Assembly (NCBI RefSeq): GCF_019801605.1
Contig: NZ_JAHVIT010000001.1
Location: 496,001 to 560,000, forward strand
From: Maritimibacter alkaliphilus
GTDB lineage: Bacteria; Pseudomonadota; Alphaproteobacteria; Rhodobacterales; Rhodobacteraceae
Length of the DNA: 64,000 nucleotides
Direction: 5' to 3'
Shown here in pieces: positions 55,225-64,000 of this stretch. Positions within the stretch are counted from its first letter, which is position 1. Each line of letters starts with the position of its first letter. A program made the position numbers and the translations under genes. Under the pieces are notes generated by a model. It did not search any database. It was not told the origin of the DNA and worked only from the letters and a program-made list of their open reading frames with translations.

Positions 55225-56583
55225 ATGAGCGACAAAGACCCCTTCGGACTGGAGAATGACGCCGGGCGGACCCGCATCCGGCCCCGGCCCGCGGCCCGGC
55301 AGACGCCTGCGGCCGAGGCCGCAGGGGCGGGCGTCCTGCCCGATGGGGGCGCCTCCGTCCGGCTGCGCGGGGGCCGGGCCAACGACAATCCGCTGGTGAA
55401 CGCCTACGCGGCCCTGCTGGGCTTTGCCCCGGAACTGGAACGCGCCGTCCCGCCCGAGAACCCGGACCTGCTGCGGGTGCGGCTTTACGAGAACCTGACC
55501 TATGCCCGCGATGCGGCGGTCACCGCGGGCGTGACCCTGACGCGGGCGGATCAGGGGGCGTGGTTCGTGGCGGCGCTGCTTGACGACATCGCCATGAACA
55601 CGCCCTGGGGCGGGGGCAGCGGCTGGCCCCGTCACCCGCTGGTGGTGCAGCTTTACGGTGATATCGACGCGGGCGAGCGCTTCTTCGACTTGTCCGAGGG
55701 GCTGATCCGATACCCCGAACGCGATCCGGAGTTGCTGGAACTGGCCTTCCTCTGCCTGTCGCTGGGCTTTCGCGGCAAGTACCGGCTGGACGGCGCGGCG
55801 GGGGAGGCGGCGCTGAACCAGCTGCGGGGCCAGATGGCCCGCATCCTGCGCGACCGTGACAGCGAGGATGCCCCGCTCTCGCCGCACTGGCAGGGCGTGA
55901 AGGCCGAGGACGAGGACCGCGGGTTCATCGTGCCGCTCTGGTCCATCGGGCTGATGGCGGTGGCGCTGGTGACGGCGATCTACGTGACATTGGGCGTCGG
56001 TCTGTCGCGGCGGGGCGAACAGCTCTTCTCGGTCGCGGCGCTGCTGCCACCGACCGAGCGGGCCGAGATTTTCCGCCCGTTGATCGAGACGGTGGAGACG
56101 CCCCGGTTCACCGCCGAGCCGGTGGTGCTGGAGCTGCTGCCGCTCTTCGCCGAAGCCGCGCCCGCAGAGACCGCGGCAGCGCTGAGCGGGCGCGAGGATG
56201 TCTCGCTTGCCGTGGTGGTGATCCAGGCCAAGGACCCGGAGGTCTTCCGCTCGGCCAAGGCCGACATCAACGCGGCCTACACACCGCTGGTGGCCTCCAT
56301 CGCGGCAGTGATCCGCGAGAATATCGAGTTCGTGGGCGCGGTGCGGGTGGTCGGACATACGGACAGCATCCCGGTGCAGACCTCGAACCCCTTCAAGTCG
56401 AACCAGGGCCTCAGCGAGGCGCGGGCGAAAACCATCGCGGACATGCTGCGCTCCCTCGGGGTGCCGACGGAATTGGTGACCTCGGAAGGGCGCGCGGCCG
56501 AAGACCCGATTGCGGACAACGGCACGAGGGACGGGCGCGCGCGCAACCGCCGCGTCGAAGTCGTCGTGCAGAAGAAGGTGTAG
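55225..56583 (+). CDS. tssL: T6SS membrane protein TssL fused to OmpA-like peptidoglycan-binding domain
   Basis: 452 residues. A Pro/Arg-rich start (about 1-50) is followed by the DotU/TssL cytoplasmic domain (about 52-225: NPLVNAYAALLGFAPELE; WFVAALLDDIAMNTPWGGGS; ELLELAFLCLSLGFRGKY), one transmembrane helix (about 233-256, LWSIGLMAVALVTAIYVTLG), then a periplasmic OmpA-like domain (about 325-450: VVGHTDSIPVQTSNPFKSN; LSEARAKTIADMLRS; NRRVEVVVQ). The fusion provides wall anchoring that other systems supply by a separate TagL. tssM starts 4 bp downstream. Confidence 0.95.
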   Translation: MSDKDPFGLENDAGRTRIRPRPAARQTPAAEAAGAGVLPDGGASVRLRGGRANDNPLVNAYAALLGFAPELERAVPPENPDLLRVRLYENLTYARDAAVTAGVTLTRADQGAWFVAALLDDIAMNTPWGGGSGWPRHPLVVQLYGDIDAGERFFDLSEGLIRYPERDPELLELAFLCLSLGFRGKYRLDGAAGEAALNQLRGQMARILRDRDSEDAPLSPHWQGVKAEDEDRGFIVPLWSIGLMAVALVTAIYVTLGVGLSRRGEQLFSVAALLPPTERAEIFRPLIETVETPRFTAEPVVLELLPLFAEAAPAETAAALSGREDVSLAVVVIQAKDPEVFRSAKADINAAYTPLVASIAAVIRENIEFVGAVRVVGHTDSIPVQTSNPFKSNQGLSEARAKTIADMLRSLGVPTELVTSEGRAAEDPIADNGTRDGRARNRRVEVVVQKKV

Positions 56584-56587
56584 GGCG

Positions 56588-59500
56588 ATGTCTGTGCTCA
56601 AGGCGATCTTCCGGGTGCTCTTCTCGCGGATGCTGTGGACGGCGATCGGCATTGCGCTGCTCTGCGCGCTGATCTGGTTCTACGGCGCATTGGTCAGCTT
56701 CGGCACCATGCAGCCGCTCGCGGACGAGCTGACCCGGGTGATTGTCATCGGGGTCATCGTGATCCTGTGGCTGCTGTCGATCCTGATCCGCCAGCTGCGC
56801 GCGGCCAAGGCGAACCGTGCCTTCGTCTCCGACCTTGCCGGTGCGCCAGAGGCCCCGGCCGCCCCGGGCGAGGAAAACCTCGCGGAGGTCCGCGCCAAGT
56901 TCCAGGGCGTGCTGGAGCAGATGAAACGCTCCAAGCTGGGCGGGCGCAAGTTCCTGCGCGACATGCCGTGGTACGTCTTCATCGGCCCGCCGGGCACCGG
57001 CAAGACCACCGCCCTGCGCCAGTCCGGCCTGCATTTCCCGATCGACCTCTCGGACGATCTGAAGGGCATCGGCGGCACCCGGAACTGCGACTGGTTCTTC
57101 ACCGAGGACGCGGTGCTGATCGACACCGCCGGGCGCTATGTCCAGCAGCAGAGCGACCCGGAGGTCGATGCCGCGGAGTGGAAGGGCTTTGTCGAGCTTC
57201 TGGTGAAGCATCGCGGCCGGCGCGCCCTGAACGGCGTGATCCTGACCCTGTCGACGGCGGAGCTGGCTGGCGACGATGCGGCGATCCGTGATCTGGGGCG
57301 CGAGAGCCGCAAGCGACTGGCGGAACTGACCACGCTGACCGGGCTGCGCCTGCCGGTCTACCTGATGATCACCAAGGCCGATCTGGTGCCGGGGTTCGAG
57401 CCTTTCTTCGGCGATCTCAACACGCGGGAGCGGGAACAGGTCTGGGGCGCGACGCTGGGCACGGCGGACCGGGTCGACGGGATCACCGTCGAGCGCGAGA
57501 TGAAGGTGCTGCAACAGGCGCTGGAAATGAGGCTCGACAGTCGCCTTGCCGAAGATCTTCCGCTGGAACAGCGGGCCGAGGTCTTCCGGTTCCCCGCGCA
57601 GGTTGAAGCTTTGAGCCGTCCGCTCAAGGTGCTGGTGGAGGCCGTCTTCGGCGAAAGCCGCTACGAGGAGAGCCCGTGGCTGCGGGGCATCTACTTCTCC
57701 TCGGCCACGCAGGAGGGATCGCCCATCGACCGGCTGGTGGAGGGCACAGCCTCGGCGCTGGGCATGGCGGCCCCGCGGCCCGAGCGGCGCGCGCACGGCG
57801 AGACCCGCAGCTTCTTCCTGCGCAGCCTGCTGAGCGATCTGATCTTCCCTGAAGCAGGGCTGGGCCGCTTCGACCCACGGGCCGAGGACCGGCGGCGCTG
57901 GCTCTGGCGCGGGACGCTCGCGGCGGCGTTGCTGGTGACGGCGCTTCTGGGCACCGGGTTCCTGTTCTCCTACCTGCGCTACAACGGGGCGCTCGCGGAT
58001 CAGGAACGCCAGTTGGCGACGCTCTCGGCCCGGTTGGCCAATGTCGCCTCGCGGCAGGCGCCGACCGATCCGCTCGACCTCGACCTTGCGCTTGAGGCTG
58101 CGAACGAGACAGTGAACGCCGCCACGGTGCTGCCGCCCTCGACGCTGACCGCGCTTGGCCCCACGGCCGAGGCGGAGTTGGCAAGGGTGCATGAGATCGC
58201 CTATGACCACACGCTGCGCAACGTGCTGGAACCGCGGATGGTGGCCCTGCTGGAGGCGACCATGTGGCGCCACGCCCGCGATCCGGAGTTCCTGCTCGGC
58301 GCGCTCAAGGCCTACCAGATGCTGACCGGGCAGGCGCCCTACGACGCGGCTTTCCTGACCCTCTGGTGGCAGACGGCGCTGCCCGACTTCGCGCCCATCG
58401 AGGTCTTCCCCACGGAGGAAAGTATCGACCACCAGCTGGCCGCGCTGGTGCGCATGGGCGGCGAGGAGGACAAGATCGCCCCCGACCCGGCGCTGGTCTC
58501 CACCGCGCTGGAGAGCATCTGCACCATTCCGCTTGCGGTGCGGGCCTACAATGCCCTGCGCAGTGATCCCACGGTGGCCGGCCTGCCGGACTGGGTGCCC
58601 GCCGAGGTCGCGGGGCCGAACGGGGTGCGGGTGCTGACCCGGCTGTCGGAGAAGACCCTGCGCGTCGGGCTGCCGGGGGCCTTCACCTACGACGGGTTCC
58701 ACAAGACGGTATTGCCGCTGGTCCCCGCCGTCGCCGCGGAGGCACAGCTGGACCGGGCCGTCTTTGCGGGCGGCTGCAACGAGAGCGCGGGCGCCTCCGT
58801 CGATACGCTGGAGGCCGATGTCCTCAAGCTCTACTTCGACGATTTCATCGCCCAGTGGGATGGCTTCCTGCGCGACATCCGCCTGACGCCGATCTCCGAC
58901 CTCGAACAGGCGCGCCAGAACCTCAAGGACCTCGCCTCGACCGACAGCGCGCTCAAGCGCCTGCTGAACGCCGTTGTGGCCGAGACCGACCTCGCCCGGG
59001 ACACCGACGCGGGTGGCGGGCTGGCCGAGAATTCCGCCGCGCAGAAGGAGGGCAAGAAGGCGCTCTCCAAGCTGGGCAAGTTCGGCAAGCTGGTGAAGAC
59101 CGGCACCCGCATCGCGAAGGCCGGTGGCGGGGCCGAGGCGCCGGAGGCCGATCCGCCGGGCACGCCGGTGTCGGATCACTTCGCCCCGATCCGCGCCACC
59201 GTGCAGGAGGTCGATGGACAGCCGCCCCTGCTGGGCGATGCCGTCGCGGCGCTGACCGCGCTGTCGAACGAGTTGCAGACCGTCGCGGCCAGCCCCGATC
59301 CCCAGTCGGCGCTGCTGGCGCGGGGCGGCCTGCCCAAGCTGACGGGCGCCATCGCCAACGAGGCCGCGGCGCTGCCCGATCCGATCGACGACTGGATCGC
59401 CGGGATCGCGGGCGACACGATCAGCGTGACGCGCGACGCGGTGCTGGCGCAGCTGAACGCCCGCTGGCGGGCCGATGTGCAGCCCTTCTGCGTCTCGGCC

Positions 59501-60136
59501 ACGGCGGGGCGCTATCCGTTCGATCCCTCTTCGGCCATCGACGTGAACACGCTCGACTTCGCGCGGCTGTTCGGACGGGGCGGGCTGATCGACAGTTTCA
59601 CCGACGATCACCTGCAAGCCTATATCGACACCACCGTGCGGCCATGGCAGTGGCGCGCCGATTTCGGGCTGGACGCGGACAAGCTGGCGCCCTTCGAGAA
59701 CGCCCGCAAGATGCGCGATGCGCTCTTCCCGGGCGGGGCGGGGCCGGTGATGGCCTTCAGCCTCGAACCGAAGGACCTGTCGCCCAATGCCAGCCGCGTC
59801 ACGCTGAACGTCGACGGGCAGGTGCTGTCCTATTTCAACGCGGCGGCGCGCCCGGTGCCGATGACATGGCCGGGGCCGGATCAGACCAACATGATCACCC
59901 TCAGCTTCGCGCCGGTCGACGGCTCGGGCGAGGTGATCACCTCGGAAACCGGAAGCTGGGCGATCCTGCGCCTGCTGCGCAAGGGCGCGCTGTCCGCCAC
60001 GGCGCTGCCGGAGGTCTTCGGCCTGCGGCTCGGGGCGCGGGGCTTTGCGGCCACGTTCAACCTGCGCGCCAATTCGGTCGAGAACCCCTTCGATTTGAAG
60101 ATGTTCTCGGGCTTCAGCTGTCCGCGCGGGTTCTGA
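56588..60136 (+). CDS. tssM: T6SS membrane-complex protein TssM/IcmF
   Basis: 1182 residues. Two N-terminal helices (about 9-65) form a hairpin; a cytoplasmic NTPase-like domain has Walker A IGPPGTGKTTALRQSG at about 132-147 and LIDTAGRY after it. A third helix at about 437-458 (AALLVTALLGTGFLFSYL) leads to the long periplasmic region (DUF1215-like middle, C-terminal IcmF beta domain with PVPMTWPGPDQTN). It spans the envelope and binds TssL and TssJ. The frame is open upstream, but the ATG at 56588, four bases after tssL, is the natural start. Compare the divergent second copy at the right edge. Confidence 0.96.
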   Translation: MSVLKAIFRVLFSRMLWTAIGIALLCALIWFYGALVSFGTMQPLADELTRVIVIGVIVILWLLSILIRQLRAAKANRAFVSDLAGAPEAPAAPGEENLAEVRAKFQGVLEQMKRSKLGGRKFLRDMPWYVFIGPPGTGKTTALRQSGLHFPIDLSDDLKGIGGTRNCDWFFTEDAVLIDTAGRYVQQQSDPEVDAAEWKGFVELLVKHRGRRALNGVILTLSTAELAGDDAAIRDLGRESRKRLAELTTLTGLRLPVYLMITKADLVPGFEPFFGDLNTREREQVWGATLGTADRVDGITVEREMKVLQQALEMRLDSRLAEDLPLEQRAEVFRFPAQVEALSRPLKVLVEAVFGESRYEESPWLRGIYFSSATQEGSPIDRLVEGTASALGMAAPRPERRAHGETRSFFLRSLLSDLIFPEAGLGRFDPRAEDRRRWLWRGTLAAALLVTALLGTGFLFSYLRYNGALADQERQLATLSARLANVASRQAPTDPLDLDLALEAANETVNAATVLPPSTLTALGPTAEAELARVHEIAYDHTLRNVLEPRMVALLEATMWRHARDPEFLLGALKAYQMLTGQAPYDAAFLTLWWQTALPDFAPIEVFPTEESIDHQLAALVRMGGEEDKIAPDPALVSTALESICTIPLAVRAYNALRSDPTVAGLPDWVPAEVAGPNGVRVLTRLSEKTLRVGLPGAFTYDGFHKTVLPLVPAVAAEAQLDRAVFAGGCNESAGASVDTLEADVLKLYFDDFIAQWDGFLRDIRLTPISDLEQARQNLKDLASTDSALKRLLNAVVAETDLARDTDAGGGLAENSAAQKEGKKALSKLGKFGKLVKTGTRIAKAGGGAEAPEADPPGTPVSDHFAPIRATVQEVDGQPPLLGDAVAALTALSNELQTVAASPDPQSALLARGGLPKLTGAIANEAAALPDPIDDWIAGIAGDTISVTRDAVLAQLNARWRADVQPFCVSATAGRYPFDPSSAIDVNTLDFARLFGRGGLIDSFTDDHLQAYIDTTVRPWQWRADFGLDADKLAPFENARKMRDALFPGGAGPVMAFSLEPKDLSPNASRVTLNVDGQVLSYFNAAARPVPMTWPGPDQTNMITLSFAPVDGSGEVITSETGSWAILRLLRKGALSATALPEVFGLRLGARGFAATFNLRANSVENPFDLKMFSGFSCPRGF

Positions 60137-60153
60137 GACGTGGGCCTGCGGCC

Positions 60154-60633
60154 GTGACGGGGGTCTTCGGCAAGCTGCCCGTGGCGGGCGATTTCGTGGC
60201 CCGCGGCCTTGCGCCCGGGCAGCGCGCCCGCGTGGATGCATGGCTGACCCGGCATCTGGCCGAGGCCGCCCGCTGGCCCGAGAGATGGCCGGCGGAGGGG
60301 CTCTATGCGCTGATCGACGGGGAGGCGCCGTTGCTCCTCCTCGTGGTGCCCAGCTGTGATGCGGCGGGGCGGGCCTTTCCGCTGGCGGCGGTGGTGCCGG
60401 GGGACGGGATCACGCAGGCCGGGGCCGAACGGTGGGGTGCGGCGGTGCTGCCGCATCTGGACCGCGCGACCGAGGGGCTCTGCGATGCCGGCGAGCTGGC
60501 AGGGGCTCTGGCCGTTGCCCTTGAGGAGGAACCGGGGGAGGGCGGCCCGCCGCTGGTGCCGCCGCTGGTCTGGGCGCGGGGACGCGCGCCGGTAGGGCCG
60601 GAAACCCTCGCCGCTTTGATGCCGTCAGGCTGA
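60154..60633 (+). CDS. tagF: T6SS-associated regulator TagF (short form)
   Basis: 159 residues. The TagF start VFGKLPVAGDFVARGLAPGQ is clear, followed by WLTRHLAEAARWPERW and AAGRAFPLAAVVPGDG. It is shorter than many TagF proteins. TagF is a post-translational repressor of T6SS in Pseudomonas through Fha; here it follows tssM by 17 bp. The GTG at 60154 is the first fitting start; the frame upstream runs antisense-free through tssM and is not coding there. Stop at 60633 closes the rightward series. Confidence 0.85.
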   Translation: MTGVFGKLPVAGDFVARGLAPGQRARVDAWLTRHLAEAARWPERWPAEGLYALIDGEAPLLLLVVPSCDAAGRAFPLAAVVPGDGITQAGAERWGAAVLPHLDRATEGLCDAGELAGALAVALEEEPGEGGPPLVPPLVWARGRAPVGPETLAALMPSG

Positions 60634-60733
60634 GCCCGTCTAGTGCGCCTTGGGGCGGTCTGACCCCGGGGGAGCCCGTGGGGCGTGCTGCCCCCATGTC
60701 GCCCCTACGGATGGTCCGGCTGATCTCCGGTTG

Positions 60734-60749
60734 CCCCCGGGTCCGGGGG
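60734..60749 (-). terminator. GC hairpin between tagF and vgrG
   Basis: CCCCCGG (60734-60740) and CCGGGGG (60743-60749) face each other in the 123-bp gap between the two convergent genes. The loop is very tight, so only the outer pairs would form, and no T-run follows. Weak candidate. Confidence 0.35.
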
Positions 60750-60756
60750 GCGCTCC

Positions 60757-63054
60757 TCAGTTCTGGTTGATCTTCGATCCCTTGAGGGTCATCTCGCTGC
60801 TGGCCTTGGCGCTGATCTTGCCCTTGCCGGTGATGTTGATGTCCTTGCCGGAGATCGTGATCGTGCCGTCCTTCTTCATCAGGATGCTGGCCTTGCCGCA
60901 GGTCAGGTTGAGGCTGTCGCCGGCGTTCAGGGTGAAGGTCTTGCCCACGTCGATGGCCCCGTTCTCGCCGATCTGGGTCAGGGAGTCCTTGCCGACGGTG
61001 ACAATGCTTGTCTCGCCGATCGACTGGGTGTGGTTCTTGCCGATGCTGGTGCTCTGGTCCATGCCGATGGTGATGCTCTGGCTGGCGCCGACGCTCCAGC
61101 TGTCGCTGGCGCCGATGTTGTGGGACTGGTCGACCCCCACGGTGACCTGACGCGCGGCCCCGATGGTGTTCACCTGTGTCGCACCGACGGTGCGGACCTC
61201 GCCGATATTGACCAGATCGGTGCGGTTCATCCCCACCTTGATGGTCTCGTTGGCGCCGACGGTGTGGCTGTGGTTGGCCCCTGTGATCTCGTCCGTGTTC
61301 ACGCCCACCGTCAGCTTGCGGTTACGGCCCACCGTTTCGGTGTCGTCCTTGCCGATGTCGACCGTCCTGTCGACCTTCACCTGGGTGGTCTTGCAGTTGT
61401 CCACCGTCTCGTCGCGGTTGTTGCCGACCCATTGCCGCGCATCATGCACGACCTCTTCGGTCCAGTCGTTCCCGATGTGGCGGGTCTCGTCGTTCTTGAT
61501 CAGTTCGTCATGGTCCTTCTCGGCCTGGAAATAGACCAGCTCCTCGCCCTTGCGGTCCTCGAACATCAGCTCGTTCCAGCCGCCACCCCCGAGGGAGGAA
61601 TTGGACTTCCAGCCTGTTTTGGTCGCCTCGCCGGGCAGGGCATAGGGGGGCATCTGCTCGGCGTTGTAGACCCGCCCGGTGATGATCGGCTGGTCCGGGT
61701 CGCCTTCGAGGAAGTCGACGATGACCTCCTGTCCGATCCGGGGGATCTGGATGAAGCCCCAGCCCGCACCGGCCCAGGCCGAGCTGACGCGCACCCAGCA
61801 GGAGGCGTTCTCGTCCCGCGCGCCGACCCGGTCCCAGTGGAACTGCACCTTCACGCGGCTGTAGGCATCGGTATAGATCTCCTCGCCCGCGGGCCCGACG
61901 ACGATGGCCGTCTGGGGGCCGCGCATGACGGGGCGGGGCGTCACGTGGGGCGGCCGCCAGCGGGATGTCTTCGGCAGCAGGCGATAGCGTGCGGAGAACC
62001 CCTCCGCCGCGTCCCCGGGGCCGTGCTGGCCCGCGAAATACTGATCGTCCCAGAGATCGTACTCTGCCCGCAGGATGAAGTAGGCGTCATTCTCCGCGTC
62101 CCGGGGGAAGTCGACGAAGTCGAAGGTGTTGCCGGCCCAGGGCAGGCTCGCGGTGCTCTCGGCCTCGATCACGGCATGGCCGCCCTGACCCTCTTCCCAC
62201 CGCAGGTCGGTGAGCCGCTGACCCTCCGACAGTTCGAGATACTTGCCCGGGTAGTCGTAGCGCTCCATCTCGCTGTTGCCGTGGGACTTCGGTTCCTGCA
62301 CCTGCGTGCTCAGATCGGCCGAGGGCTTCTCAAAGTCGTAGTCCCTCTGGGTATGGGTCCCTGTGACCACGGTGGCCACGCGCTGCCAGTCGGTGATCAC
62401 GCCCCCCCCGCGCAGGGCATCGGTGCTGTCGGGCTCGAAGCGGAGGGTCGCCGCCTGCGGCTGGGGCAGCAGGTCATCAATGGCATCGGTGATGACCAGA
62501 CGGTGTTCCGAGGCGGCGAACTCGTGGAAGTAGAAGATGCCCTCGTGCTCCATCAGCCGCTGGAGGAAGTCGAGCGTCGTCTCGCCGTACTGGACGCAGT
62601 AGACGCGCGGGGCATAGCTGCCGCGCAGGCGCAACTCGTAGTTGCTGAAGCCCGCCTCGTCGAGGAGCAGCGAGATGATCTCGGGCACCGAGAGCTCCTG
62701 GAAAATTCGGTTGTCGCGGGCCTTAGAGAACATCCAGAGATTGGGCCGCAGCACGAGGCGATAGCCGAACACCTGCCGGTGGAAGTCGCCTTCCTCGCCG
62801 ATGAAACTGAACTGATCGACGATGCCGCTGAAGTGGCGCAACTGGTCGGGCTCCGTCACGTCGGTCTGGGCGCTGACGCTGCAGACCTCGCCCAGAAGAG
62901 CCTCGGCGGGGATGTTCGCGTCTTCGCTCCAGGCGATCACCTCGAAGCGGAAGCAGGCGCTGATGGCATCGTGGCCGGACATCCGGGCGAAGGTCAGCCC
63001 GGCATCCCCGATGGGGCCAAGCGGCGTGGTCAATTCGGCAATTCTGTCACTCAT
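60757..63054 (-). CDS. vgrG: T6SS spike protein VgrG/TssI
   Basis: 765 residues. An N-terminal gp27-like hub (about 1-380: DVTEPDQLRHFSGIVDQFSF; YGETTLDFLQRLMEHEGIFY) is followed by the gp5-OB region (AIVVGPAGEEIYTDAYSRVK; VRVSSAWAGAGWGFIQIPRI; LFLEGDPDQPIITGRVYN-like EGDPDQPIITGRVYNAEQ). The blade (about 520-765) is a long row of short repeats with recurring VG/IG pairs (HTVGANETIKVGMN; TVGVDQSHNIGASDSWSVGA), then DGTITISGKDINITGKG at the tip. No extra effector domain follows. AAGGGA precedes the ATG. It is downstream of the second tssM on the same strand. Confidence 0.95.
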   Translation of the reverse strand: MSDRIAELTTPLGPIGDAGLTFARMSGHDAISACFRFEVIAWSEDANIPAEALLGEVCSVSAQTDVTEPDQLRHFSGIVDQFSFIGEEGDFHRQVFGYRLVLRPNLWMFSKARDNRIFQELSVPEIISLLLDEAGFSNYELRLRGSYAPRVYCVQYGETTLDFLQRLMEHEGIFYFHEFAASEHRLVITDAIDDLLPQPQAATLRFEPDSTDALRGGGVITDWQRVATVVTGTHTQRDYDFEKPSADLSTQVQEPKSHGNSEMERYDYPGKYLELSEGQRLTDLRWEEGQGGHAVIEAESTASLPWAGNTFDFVDFPRDAENDAYFILRAEYDLWDDQYFAGQHGPGDAAEGFSARYRLLPKTSRWRPPHVTPRPVMRGPQTAIVVGPAGEEIYTDAYSRVKVQFHWDRVGARDENASCWVRVSSAWAGAGWGFIQIPRIGQEVIVDFLEGDPDQPIITGRVYNAEQMPPYALPGEATKTGWKSNSSLGGGGWNELMFEDRKGEELVYFQAEKDHDELIKNDETRHIGNDWTEEVVHDARQWVGNNRDETVDNCKTTQVKVDRTVDIGKDDTETVGRNRKLTVGVNTDEITGANHSHTVGANETIKVGMNRTDLVNIGEVRTVGATQVNTIGAARQVTVGVDQSHNIGASDSWSVGASQSITIGMDQSTSIGKNHTQSIGETSIVTVGKDSLTQIGENGAIDVGKTFTLNAGDSLNLTCGKASILMKKDGTITISGKDINITGKGKISAKASSEMTLKGSKINQN

Positions 63055-63155
63055 GTCACAGGTCCCTTAACCGGGAGAAATCGGAAGCTAAAAAATCTTC
63101 GAAATGGAATTGGGGAAGATCATACAGGGATTCCCCCCGTTGGTGGTGGCAAACT

Positions 63156-64000
63156 TCAAAGGGTCGCGGGACAGCGGAAGCCTTGCAGCAGCGGACGGGC
63201 CGAGACCGGGTTGAGGGCGGCGGGAAATCCCAGCTCCAGAAAGACGCGCCCGGAGGCGTTGCGCAGGTCGAGCAGGGCGCGCGCGCCGTCATCCCGCAGC
63301 CGCAGGCGGGTGCCGTCGATCAGCCGGTAGAGCCCCCATGGGCCGGGCTCGATCAGCCGCGCGGCCTCGGCGCTTTCCTGAAACGCCACCTCGACCCCGG
63401 CGTCGGGCGCGGGGCCCGGCCAGTCGAGCGTGGCGGGCGCGCCGCTCGCGCGGACCGGGGCCGGGCGGCCCCCGATCGAGACGACGGTGCGGCCCCGTTC
63501 GGCGAGGGCCGACAGCGTCACCTGGTGGCTGAGCCGACCATCGGCGCCGAAAAGCGCCTGCGAGATGCGGGCCGCCCGTTCGAGGGCCTCCGCGCTTTCG
63601 GGCGAGAGGCCGGCAAAGCGGGCCTCGGGCTTCCAGCGCCACGGGCTTTCGCCGGTTTCAAGCAGCGGCTGCGCGACCTGGGTCAGGAAGCTGGTCAGCG
63701 TGCCCTGCGGCCCCAGCAGGGCGGTCACCGCGCCGGGGCTGGCATCCGGCCCCGTCTCGAAGGGAAAGCGGCCGCTGACCGTATCGCGGCAGGGGCCGAA
63801 GACGTCTTGCTGCCAGCGCCGCGCAAGGGGCGATTGCCCGGATGCGCCGTCGTCGGCCCGCGCGGACTGGGCCAGCACGTCCTCGGCGATCTGCACCACG
63901 ATGCGGGGGGCGTTGTTCAGCGCGGCGATGGACCGCGACCGGTCCTGGAAGGTCATCAGCCGGCGGCTGGCCCGGCGGGCATCGATGTCCAGCGCCCCGA
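63156..64000 (-). CDS. Second TssM/IcmF-like protein, C-terminal part (cut by right edge)
   Basis: About 280 residues are visible; the frame is open to the right edge (the ATG at 63956 is internal). The sequence aligns by eye with the end of the TssM at 56588-60136: WQQDVFGPCRDTVSGRFPF against WRADVQPFCVSATAGRYPF; LTSFLTQVAQPLLETGESPW against IDSFTDDHLQAYIDTTVRPW; APATLDWPGP against VPMTWPGP; and LLQGFRCPATL at the end against MFSGFSCPRGF. So this is the periplasmic IcmF C-terminal region of a divergent paralog. It lies 101 bp upstream of vgrG on the same strand. Whether the rest of the gene is intact is unknown. Confidence 0.85.
   Translation of the reverse strand, partial: GALDIDARRASRRLMTFQDRSRSIAALNNAPRIVVQIAEDVLAQSARADDGASGQSPLARRWQQDVFGPCRDTVSGRFPFETGPDASPGAVTALLGPQGTLTSFLTQVAQPLLETGESPWRWKPEARFAGLSPESAEALERAARISQALFGADGRLSHQVTLSALAERGRTVVSIGGRPAPVRASGAPATLDWPGPAPDAGVEVAFQESAEAARLIEPGPWGLYRLIDGTRLRLRDDGARALLDLRNASGRVFLELGFPAALNPVSARPLLQGFRCPATL

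Noticed and set aside
56411-60241. 1276-codon open frame on the minus strand
   Set aside because: Exact antisense of tssM with Arg/Gln/His-rich translation, typical of a GC-driven shadow.

Overview
The window is a high-GC chromosomal segment of an alphaproteobacterium, most probably Rhodobacterales (Rhodobacter/Roseobacter relatives). The support is a gene-transfer-agent type holin/endolysin pair beside cytochrome c maturation genes, an alphaproteobacterial SOS box (GTTC-N7-GTTC) in front of lexA, a fused indolepyruvate:ferredoxin oxidoreductase, a tandem cold-shock-domain protein, and the grouping of trpD/trpC/moaC/moeA near lexA, comEC, gltX and gltA. No transposase, integrase or CRISPR array is visible.

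Layout. 1-9.4 kb (+): the end of an indolepyruvate oxidoreductase, a PlsC-like acyltransferase, murI, argC, then ccmE, a two-gene lysis cassette (endolysin and GTA-type holin), ccmF, ccmH and an enoyl-CoA hydratase relative. 9.5-16.8 kb: GFA-fold protein, gltA and gltX (-), comEC (+) overlapping lexA (-) tail to tail, and a DUF1275 membrane protein. 16.9-24.1 kb (-): LLM oxidoreductase, pepT, and the tightly overlapping operon trpD-ung-trpC-moaC-moeA. 24.3-33.6 kb: divergent polysaccharide deacetylase with a very long Ala/Pro-rich linker (+), ppiD, an aminotransferase, gpt and fabI (-), pdxH, a double cold-shock protein and a DUF192 protein (+). 33.8-34.5 kb: a P-loop-like protein and tRNA-Pro(TGG).

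34.6-64 kb, starting just after the tRNA, is a type VI secretion (T6SS) locus. The left part has two exported proteins of unknown function, an exported caspase-fold protein with Sel1-like repeats, a SAM methyltransferase, and a PpkA-like kinase with a periplasmic domain. A rightward series then runs tssH, tssA, tssB, tssC, hcp, tssE, tssF, tssG, fha/tagH, tssJ, tssK, tssL (OmpA fusion), tssM, tagF. vgrG and the C-terminal part of a second, divergent TssM come back on the minus strand at the right edge. Sheath, tube, baseplate, membrane complex, spike and recycling ATPase are all encoded. Kinase, Fha and TagF suggest threonine-phosphorylation control. I see no PppA phosphatase, no separate PAAR gene and no recognisable effector/immunity pair, so those may lie beyond the edge.

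Points worth most attention: the second TssM; the exported caspase/kinase/unknown-protein neighbourhood between tRNA-Pro and tssH; the endolysin start placed inside the ccmE terminator; and a dispersed palindromic intergenic repeat present as two inverted pairs.
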